Below are positions 56,456 to 64,000 of a stretch of DNA of 64,000 nucleotides, one piece after another. Source of the stretch: Corallium rubrum (taxonomy: Eukaryota; Cnidaria; Anthozoa; Scleralcyonacea; Coralliidae); contig OZ036013.1 in assembly GCA_964035015.1 (NCBI GenBank), forward strand, positions 2,857,001 to 2,921,000. Reading direction: 5' to 3'. Each line of letters begins with the position of its first letter. Position 1 is the first letter of the stretch. The notes beneath the pieces were generated by a model that was not told the origin of the DNA, ran no database searches, and was given only the letters and a program-made list of their open reading frames with translations. Made by a program: the position numbers and the translations under genes.

Positions 56456-59400
56456 CAACTATTCTTCTCTACCTTTGACATATAGTTGTGATAAGACTTG
56501 CTAATGTTGCTTAGGTTTTTCTTGGTAAACATTGGTGTGTCACCATCTTTGACAGCTTCCTGTAGGAAATTAACAAAAAAGTTCAAAAAAAACAACGAAG
56601 AAACAAAACAGGGACTAATAAACAATTATAGATGAGCGCAGCGCAATGTCTTTTGACGTATTGTAACGGAACGTCTTATAACGTAGCTCGTTACTTCTTA
56701 CAACGTTGTGCAATGTCTTTATATAACGTATTACAGTTGGTTAGTTTCAGAAATTGCAGCTTGATGTTAGTAATAATTGTTAGTTGTTTGCTGTACAAGC
56801 TGTGTTAGTTAGTAATACTCAAAAAAAACTCTGAGCTCTGAGCGGGACTCGATCCTACAACCTTCTGAATGCTAGCCAGAAGCTCTAACCATTGAGCCAC
56901 CAGAACTCAGATAGCGGAGCAAGGCTAATTAAGGCACTTATACCTTAGACTGTGCCCAGTCCTCTAGGAAGGAATTCCAACCGCTCGGTTACAAGTACTT
57001 GTCTTCTTGTCTCAGAGCTCAGAGTTTTTCTGAGCATTACTAACTAACACAGCTTGTACAGCAAACAACTAACAATTATTTGTATTACAGTTGATTTCAC
57101 ATTACTTTACCGCCGTGTGTTGCGAAGTTCGTTGGGAAGTTCCAAAGTTCATTCGGAAGTTCGGAATTACGTTGCCAAGGTTGAAAAATTATCCAATCAT
57201 AACGAGTTTTGATCGACAGCTCGCAATTTGATTGGAGAATTTTTCAACCTTGGTAATTGTAACGGAACGTCTTATAACGTTTATAGCGTTTAGCAACATC
57301 TTCATAGCCCAGTGTAACGTCTGGTCTTAACACGTAGATTTGCCACCGCGCGCCTGACTTGATATGGGAAGCGATGTAATCATATGACCACACTTTATTT
57401 ATAACTAGAAGTTTTTATCAAAAGTGAAGTGCTGCGAGTTGCTACCATTTACTATTTAGTAGTAAAATACTTGTTATCGTCCGAAGCATTTTCAATTAAA
57501 GAGCTTAGCATGCGACGTTTTCCTCAACATGGACGTCACGCGTATAAAATCGAGCCTTTAAAGAGTGACGGCGTCAGCACTCTTGCTTGAAGTGAAGAAC
57601 GGGAATCTATGCAGTTTTAGGTTGTTGATTTGCAGCAATAACGGCTTTTGCCATATCTAATGTTGCCATCTTTAATAATGCCTGCCGCTGATCGGTAGAC
57701 ATTGCGTATACCGAAGATCATCGCCCACGAAATCCAAAGAATCGAGTTTGTGAACGCATATAAACTCGGCCCAGACCTCGTCAAGATTAGTGAGTGTATG
57801 ATTATATATTACCTTGCTTGCGATCTTGATGTGTGTATGATTATATATTACCTTGCTTGCAATCATGTACGGAGGAACAACTTCACAATTCATTTCATCG
57901 AACAGGTTACGGCACTGTGCTGTCATAAAATCACCAGCTAATGGCGATTTTACAATAGCTTGTTGCAAAACATAACCATCGTGAACTGGAATTGCACTGG
58001 TTAGATTGCTGCCTGAATGGATAACTAGACCAGTCGAACGACCATGTGCGTAAGCTGATAGAACAGCATCTTTACAGAGAAAGAAAGCGGGGATGTCGTA
58101 TTTCTCAAACATGAGCTCTGTCAGTTTTTCTCGTTTTGATCTTACGTTCCACTACAAAATATAATATTCATTAGGTGAACAAACCAGTATTTTGTATGTT
58201 AATAGTATACAGTACTTATTTGTGCGTGTCCCCTCCTGGAAATCAACTTCTATTATAAGTTGTGGGAGGCTAGTGTGTCAAAATAAAGATGATGTATGTA
58301 TGTTAGTTTATAAAATAAGGTGCCCTGTACGCATGCTCTGATTGGTTGGACTCCGTGCATTTATAAGAGAACATAGAACATGAATGACGTAAAGTGACGT
58401 AGAATGGCGTCAGCTCGCCGGAAAAGCCCGCCAAATTCCTAAACTACCTCACTTTTAGTTTGATTTTTCCTCTTCTTATTTTATAAAACAAATAAAACAC
58501 ATCGCTCCTGTGCACGTCAAATGTACCTTTATAAGAGTACATATGCACAGGAGCGATATGTTTTATTTGTTTTATAAAATAAGAAGTGGAAAAATCAAAT
58601 TAAAAGTGAGGTAGTTTAGGAATTTGGCGGGCTTTTCCGGCCAGCTGACGCCATTTTACGTCATTCATGATCTATGTTCTCTTATAAATGCACGGAGCCC
58701 AGCCAATCAGAGCGTGCGTAGAGGACACCTTATTTTATAAATATATACTGTACTACTTTCAGCTTGGAGTTTGACAGGACTCAAACCTGCAATCTTAGGA
58801 AATGCTAGACAGATTCTTTAACCATGCATGACCGAATTCGGGAGAAAGGGGTTGGGGCTGTGCAAGCATGTGGTGGCAATGTGGTGTTTGTGTAATTTTT
58901 TTGTTATTTTATATAACTATGTGTTTTTAATTTCAACAGGAGAGTGCCTCGCATGGGCCCTAGAGTCCCATTCGTGTTCTTCCTGCGTTTGGATATTTCC
59001 AGTTCAACTACAGCAAAGCAGAGAAAGCCCTGGGTACGCGGTTGCAACTACAGCTTGTAGAGCAATAACTACTGAAAATATATAATTACTACAACAATAA
59101 ATGTGGACAGAAGCACAAAATTGTCACATAAAAGAAAGCGTTTTAGCTTACAGAAGCTTCAGACATCAAGACAGGATGTAACGACGAGTCCGACCTAATG
59201 TGTCTCTTGTAGACATGCTCAATAAGATTCTCAAACATATCCCAGTCTTCAACTAAAAAATAAGCAGTAAATACAGTAATATATTACATGTAATCCATTG
59301 TTGCCTCAGAGGCTGTTTGACAGTTCTCCCTTTGCCAAGTAAAATTGTCTGGTGTTAGATAGAGTAAAAACATAGAGGAGCCATTTTTGGCCAGCTCAGG

Positions 59401-61050
59401 CAGGAATGGGTTAGAGTGAACTTCTTGTGAGTAACATTACAATAGATGTTTGTTGGGATCAAATTTTGCAAATGCAAAATGTACTGTAATACACCATTTT
59501 AGTCAAATATTTTATATATGGTATAATACACCATTTTGGTATTCTTCTGAAAAAAATGCCATTTCTGGCCGTTTTTGGCCAGTTCAGGCAGGAATGGTTA
59601 GAGTGAACTTGTGAGCAAAATTACAATTATAATTATTTTTGGGATGAAATTTGGCAAATGCAGGACATACATACTCTAATATACGTACACTATTTTAGTA
59701 ATCCTCTGGAAAAAATGGAATCTCTTTTATGTGATCTAACTTACTCATAACATCTTTCAAAGGGCTACAAACTTCCATGTTTTCTCTTGGCACATGTAAT
59801 GAATTTGTTCCAATATAATATTTCTTGGTTTGCGGTGCGGGTGATGGTTGTCCTTCAGTTCCATCTTGTGATTAGAAAGAAAGAATTTTGAATAAGATTA
59901 ATTTAAGTTCAAAATTTCAAATGAGGCTGTAGAATCATTGCTGTTGTAAAAGTTATCTGAGTCCTGACCCATCCAGGAATAAAACACATTTTCTCAAATG
60001 TGCAGTCCTACAGTAAATGTATTGGGCAGAATATGGTCAGTGGTCACTACAGTGGAGCCTCGCTATAGCGCGCATCATTATAACGCGCGACTCGGTATAA
60101 CGCAGTTTATCCTTGGACCCCAAAAATTTCTCTTTGCCTGGTTATTATGATCACTAGAGAGAATTTGAATTTCTTAACAATTGCTGAGCGTCTTGAATGA
60201 TCGCAACTCTGGTCGATTCAATGCAGATGACATGTCTAACTTAGCGCAAGTATTTGGTGAATTGTTTTCCGCAGAAGACGTGAACGCATGGCTCAACGTT
60301 GATGAGAATGAAGTGATTCCTTCTCAAATGACAGAGGACGACATCATCAGTAGCGTAGTAGAAGAACCAGTACCAGAAAGGGACAGTGAAGATGAAGAGG
60401 AGGCAGAGCTGATCCGTCAATGAAGTCTGTGGTGCAGAGCACAGAGACAACGCTGAAGTGGGCTGAATCGCAGGAGAACTCTGCTGCTGTAACTATTTTT
60501 CATCTTAGAAATTTGTTACATCAGGCTAAAGCCAAAGCATGAAAAAGTTGCATATTTAAATATTGGTTTTGTATGTATTTAATACTGATAGTCTGTTATT
60601 CACTAGGTAATATAACAAGATGAATAACATAACAGAAAACGTGTGTTGATTTTATTAGACGTTATAATGCTTCTGGCTGTATCTAAGCTTGTTCCCAGTC
60701 CTCTTTCCACAATATTGCATCAGGACCGAGTGGGAAGAGTACTGGGAATGAGATTTACCCAATAACTCGCAATAACGCACTTCATCTATAACGCGGTCTC
60801 CACTATGGACCCCAACTACCGCATTATAGCGAGGCTCCACTGTATCATGAGAGAAAAGATTCATATAAATGCACATATAAAAACAGTACTATCAGTACTT
60901 GTTGTTTGATCAGTTTCCATTTGATTCTCAGTTTTACTGCCTTCCTCAATTACTCCCATATGAGTAGGAACATCAGCCTAAAAATACAAACAATTTCTGA
61001 TAAAAATTGAGTATTTGTTTATTAGACTTAAAATTAAATTGAGACTGTGA

Positions 61051-61105
<55 letters not shown>

Positions 61106-61136
61106 TATTAGACTTAAAAGTAAATTGAGACTGTGA

Positions 61137-61176
<40 letters not shown>

Positions 61177-62270
61177 GTGTACTTTCCCTTGATAAACATC
61201 GAAATTATTCAGCAAAACTCAAGCTATATAACAAAACACTTAATGTCTGCTCCCGAGGGAAACAGTTAGTTTTGTGTTCCTGAGAGTCTTGATATTTCCC
61301 GAGACGAAGTTGAGGGAAACATCGAGACTCGAGGGAAAACAAAATATATATATATATATATATATTTAAGAAATGGCTCATGGTTTAGCGTGCTCCATCG
61401 AGTTATGGATGCATGCGGGAAATTGGGAGAGCACGAAAAAATCGTAACTCGATGGAGCAGACTAAACCATGAGCCATTTCTTTTATAACATAGTATTAAA
61501 TCCTTTCACAAGCCGGTGAATCGTTTTGCTTGTTGTCTTTTTCTACTTTCATAGCATAAAGTCTTTTTTGTTCACTAAAATCCAACCAAAAGGACAGTTT
61601 AAACTCGGTTACCCAGACCCAGTTTATGTCTTCTGGGTCGTTGTTCTTCATTACTCAATAAAATTAAATGACTCGGTATTTTGATAGTATAAAAGGCCAT
61701 AAAAAGTCAATTTAAAACTTAGTTTTGTTTTGAAATTTTTCCCCGCGCTTTTTTGCCATGCTCCATCGAGTTATGGAGCACGCATGACAGCCAATCATAA
61801 ACATTGCTATATCAAAGCTATGTTATAAATATATATATATATATACTATGTATAGATATATTATTAATAATATATATTATATATCATTAAACTGTACATG
61901 TATATATATTATATATATTTATAATAATATAATATATATATATTATTTATATTATGTACATATATATTATTACATATCATCAATATTGTATTATTATTAT
62001 TATTATATACCTTTGGGGCATCTTCACCTGCATAACCAGCACGAAAAGAACATGAACCAAGGTCAAAAACCAAGGCACCAACTTCATCTAGATAACACAA
62101 AAAATACAAATATTATAATATACAGTTAATAGACTGCATGCATGGAACTATGGAAGACGTAAACATATACAGCAAAAATGCAATATTAAGTACGCCGTAC
62201 ACAAAAGAAAGATCAACAGCCTTTGAAAACGTTACTACAACTTACCTCCACCGTAAACACCGCCGCTCAT
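53651..62270 (-). CDS. ACTL6A: ACTL6A/BAF53, actin-related SWI/SNF subunit
   Basis: Thirteen exons: 62270-62246, 62087-62011, 60977-60899, 59864-59745, 59252-59152, 58151-57852, 56559-56473, 56251-56190, 56053-55939, 55531-55451, 55279-55184, 54697-54611 and 53731-53651, encoding 436 residues (human 429). The start [20 protein letters not shown] and the end [16 protein letters not shown] are almost the human sequence. Other anchors are [39 protein letters not shown] and [15 protein letters not shown]. The weakest part is exon 3-4, an acidic insert. The protein binds the HSA helix of BRG1/BRM-type ATPases and also belongs to INO80 and TIP60/NuA4. The exon 6 donor is duplicated in tandem (57852 or 57813), allowing an in-frame 13-residue addition. 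The gene is head to head with the Q-rich gene. Introns hold a Tigger remnant, a foldback and AT microsatellites. Confidence 0.97.
53761..54312 (+). repeat. 276-bp tandem duplication carrying tRNA-like cores
   Basis: Two units (53761-54036 and 54037-54312). The cores 53874-53944 and 54150-54220 fold as tRNAs in the first unit: acceptor GCCTCCG/CGGAGGG, D arm GCTC/GAGC, anticodon stem TTGC./.GCAA with loop CTAGAAT (anticodon AGA), and T loop TTCAATT. The short variable region is not serine-like, so this is a tRNA-derived SINE head or pseudogene. It lies in the last intron of ACTL6A. Confidence 0.65.
56296..56450. repeat. (TA)n arrays in an ACTL6A intron
   Basis: Two TA blocks are separated by ACGAAACGGTACCGTCTG. 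The Ile/Tyr open frame here is an artefact. Similar arrays: 61056-61170, 61346-61366 and 61830-62008. Confidence 0.97.
56736..57082 (-). repeat. Foldback element with tRNA-Ala-like centre
   Basis: An inverted copy of 52251-52620. On minus, GGTGGCTCAATGGTTAGAGC, anticodon loop CTAGCAT (anticodon AGC) and GGATCGAGTCCC form a tRNA-like body between the TTAGTTTCAGAAATTGCAGC arms. Confidence 0.7.
58307..58742. mobile_element. Long foldback element, ~200-bp arms
   Basis: TTTATAAAATAAGGTG / CACCTTATTTTATAAA ends. The arms are almost perfectly complementary, with a short ATGTACCTTTATAAGAGTACAT centre. Lies in ACTL6A intron 5. Confidence 0.85.
59297..59412. mobile_element. AATCCATTGTTGCC / GGCAGGAATGGGTTA MITE
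   Basis: The same family as 18833-18957, sharing AAATTGTCTGGTGTTAGA and GGCCAGCTCAGGCAGG. A partial copy is at about 59570-59600 and a diverged one at 13495-13618. Confidence 0.7.
60050..60842 (+). mobile_element. Tigger/pogo-like DNA transposon remnant
   Basis: Ends CAGTGGAGCCTCGCTATAGC / GCTATAATGC...GAGGCTCCACTG flanked by TA duplications (60048-60049 and 60843-60844). An ORF at 60181-60423 encodes an acidic 80-residue tail ([20 protein letters not shown]) like the C-terminus of Tigger transposases. The DDE core is deleted. ACTL6A intron 3. Confidence 0.8.
61250..61479 (+). other. Hairpin H8 and a second long hairpin
   Basis: H8 (61250-61345) is a copy of H7 with some stem changes, and its 3' arm is cut by a TA array. 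A second hairpin (61371-61479) pairs AAATGGCTCATGGTTTAG with CTAAACCATGAGCCATTT, then TGCTCCATCGAGTTA with TAACTCGATGGAGCA. Both lie in ACTL6A intron 2. Confidence 0.75.
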
Positions 62271-62574
62271 TTTTAAACAATAATTTTAAAAGAGTTTTTC
62301 ACGAACTTTATATAACCTTTCTTTCACACAAAACAACCATGCGATTGTATCGCGAGCCCTCTGATTGCTCTGGTCAGCAACTGTTTGAAGGAGTACTTCG
62401 TGTACGTTTTTATTCCCTTGTTTGTGTATTTTGTCACTCACTCGGACGTCGTTGTGGTTCATCGTTTTTGCGATGGTTTTTGAGAACGATTTTATATGGG
62501 AGAAGATCTCTGTTGATGCATAGAGTAATAAGGATAACAGTTAAAACCTCAAGAAACAGAGTTTGTATGCAGAG
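62271..62574. promoter_or_regulatory. Divergent promoter ACTL6A / Q-rich gene
   Basis: 304 bp between the start codons. It contains CTGATTGCTCTGG (inverted CCAAT-like) and GGACGTCG half-sites, with no TATA box. The open frame running through it on plus (62138-62623) overlaps both starts and is not convincing. Confidence 0.55.
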
Positions 62575-64000
62575 ATGGCGTATTACAGTCTGGAAAAAGC
62601 AATCCTCTCCCCTCCTGCCTTGATTTCAGACAGATCGTTGAAATCTGGTGACAAAAAGATACGTGATGGACCAGAGATCAGTGTTCATTGCAATAAGAGT
62701 AATCTTTTAGGGGTATCGAAGGAGAATCCATTGTCTCGTTGGAGTGATCGCCCGACTATACAGTCATTTATGAATCACGTGTCATCCTTGAGTGCTAGGA
62801 AACAGCAACAGTTGCAGCGGCAACAACAGCAACTGCAGTATCAAATTCAACAGCAACAGCAAGATCAGCAAAAACAGAGACAAGAACAACTTCGACAAAA
62901 ACAACAACTCCAACAACAACACAATAATAACAGTTCCTTTGGCTTTCATACAAAATCCCTTCCAAATAAAGTTGGGGGATTAAATAATGCTACCTTAACT
63001 ACAAGTCAGCCAAAAAATATTGGGCTTGATATTACCCTGCAAGAAAATTCTCAACGAAGAGTAAAAGTTAGAAAGGTTATGAAGGGGGGTGTTCTTGTAA
63101 GTATACCGTGTGGAGTAAGACAACCCCCTGTACCAAAACCCTTAGAACATGTGGACAGGGGGGTGAATGATAGCAAGGTATTGACAAGCAATAAAGATAA
63201 GATTACTGGTTTTGAAACAGGGAATATACTAGATGATATCTTGGCAAGAACTAAAGATAATAGCCAAGAACGTTTAGTGACTAAAGTTCACAAAAAGATT
63301 TCAAAAGTACCTCACATTGAAAATGTCACTGCTAATAGCAAGTTGAAGTCTGCTGACATTTCACTAGTTAGGATGAAAAGTGTTGATATAGGACAAGGAT
63401 TGGTAGATTCGTCTGTCACAGAGCACGATATTGTGTGTGAAAGAGATCTTGGGACTAAGAATGACAATGGTGTAAGTCCATTGTTACAGGAGAAAATATC
63501 AAAGTCCCCCTCAGTGGAAAATAAAGAAACAAAAACTGTTGGAAAATTTATTAATACACACAAAGTTAGTGTAGCTGACAAAAAATTAAAAAATAGTGCT
63601 TGCAAAGATGATTTGAGCACTTTGCTTGTGAAAAGTAAACTTCTGCCTTCTCGTAGTGGTGTGAGAAAAAACACAAAGGGCAAGACAATAGCATTTAAGA
63701 CACCACTAGTTGAGTCAATTGGTGATAAAGCAACAAATTTTGGTGCCAATAATCTTGAAGGTTTTTTACAAGACAAAGAGATTAATTCATTGTATGAAAG
63801 CACCAATAAAGATCCAGAAACTGAAAAAGGTGGTCTATGTCAGAGTACTAGTACTAGCCTTGGTTATAACAATGAGAGTGATGGAAGTGGTGATTTGGTT
63901 ATTGACATGGATGTGAGCTTTGATTCAAGGAAAAATTGTTCACCACAGTCACTTAAGAAAAGCAGACATGATAGTTTTACAAGTGACTCTAGTGACTCCA
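62575..64000 (+). CDS. Unrecognised Gln-rich, Ser/Lys-rich protein, 5' part
   Basis: One long exon is open from ATG 62575 to the window end (475 codons, no stop), starting MAYYSLEKAILSPPALISD. Residues about 80-125 are a Gln-rich, probably coiled-coil stretch (QQQLQRQQQQLQ). A basic segment follows (RRVKVRKVMKGG), then a long polar Lys/Ser/Asp region with SP/TP sites. No domain is recognised in the visible part. Composition and the divergent promoter shared with ACTL6A suggest a nuclear protein, but that is inference. The 3' part is outside the window. Confidence 0.78.
   Translation, partial: MAYYSLEKAILSPPALISDRSLKSGDKKIRDGPEISVHCNKSNLLGVSKENPLSRWSDRPTIQSFMNHVSSLSARKQQQLQRQQQQLQYQIQQQQQDQQKQRQEQLRQKQQLQQQHNNNSSFGFHTKSLPNKVGGLNNATLTTSQPKNIGLDITLQENSQRRVKVRKVMKGGVLVSIPCGVRQPPVPKPLEHVDRGVNDSKVLTSNKDKITGFETGNILDDILARTKDNSQERLVTKVHKKISKVPHIENVTANSKLKSADISLVRMKSVDIGQGLVDSSVTEHDIVCERDLGTKNDNGVSPLLQEKISKSPSVENKETKTVGKFINTHKVSVADKKLKNSACKDDLSTLLVKSKLLPSRSGVRKNTKGKTIAFKTPLVESIGDKATNFGANNLEGFLQDKEINSLYESTNKDPETEKGGLCQSTSTSLGYNNESDGSGDLVIDMDVSFDSRKNCSPQSLKKSRHDSFTSDSSDS

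Noticed and set aside
56289-56504. Ile/Tyr repeat frame
   Set aside because: It is a (TA)n microsatellite.
62138-62623. 161-codon plus-strand frame across the ACTL6A start
   Set aside because: It overlaps the divergent promoter and both neighbouring start codons in other frames and resembles no protein.

Overview
The window is a gene-poor, intron-rich animal chromosome segment, AT-rich and packed with short DNA transposons, foldback repeats and microsatellites. Five genes can be identified from their spliced protein sequence. The gene content (APH-1, a BAF53-type actin-related protein, a BICRA/GLTSCR1 homologue, an SLC6 transporter and a phosphonopyruvate decarboxylase) and the 5S-derived and tRNA-like repeats point to a non-bilaterian or marine invertebrate metazoan. 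An anthozoan cnidarian (coral or anemone) is my best guess. That guess is inference, because no species-diagnostic marker is present.

Layout, left to right: an unrecognised acidic protein gene (minus, 514-3449); a BICRA-like ncBAF/SWI-SNF subunit (plus, 4496-10326); the gamma-secretase subunit APH-1 (minus, 11411-16569); phosphonopyruvate decarboxylase (plus, 16827-25811); an SLC6 amino-acid-type transporter (minus, about 29375-43994); a 9.7 kb repeat-filled intergenic stretch (43995-53650); the actin-related SWI/SNF subunit ACTL6A/BAF53 (minus, 53651-62270); and the 5' part of a glutamine-rich unrecognised gene (plus, 62575 to the window end). Exon borders were placed by hand from GT/AG sites, reading-frame phase and family resemblance. 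Six of these genes form three head-to-head pairs with short shared promoters. The BICRA-like gene and APH-1 are tail to tail with poly(A) signals about 25 bp apart. Two subunits of one chromatin-remodelling complex family lie in this one window.

The repeats are unusually readable. Nine hAT-like insertions have exact 8-bp target duplications. One sits directly on a splice donor, and two belong to one 297-bp family and both landed in 5S-rRNA-derived SINEs. There are also LINE 3' fragments, a Tigger-like remnant, several long foldback elements, and pentanucleotide arrays that begin a few bases inside SLC6 introns.

The most striking unexplained signal is a class of long hairpins at about ten places. 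Their stem sequences are mostly unrelated, but they share one architecture: stems interrupted by opposed 5'-GA-3'/5'-GA-3' steps (tandem G-A mismatches) and, in most, capped by a C-GAA-G triloop. Two of the hairpins (31.9/47 kb and 36.7 kb) differ by compensating base changes, which suggests the structure itself is maintained. One hairpin is the end module of a 573-bp element that is almost entirely hairpins and occurs as a head-to-tail dimer.
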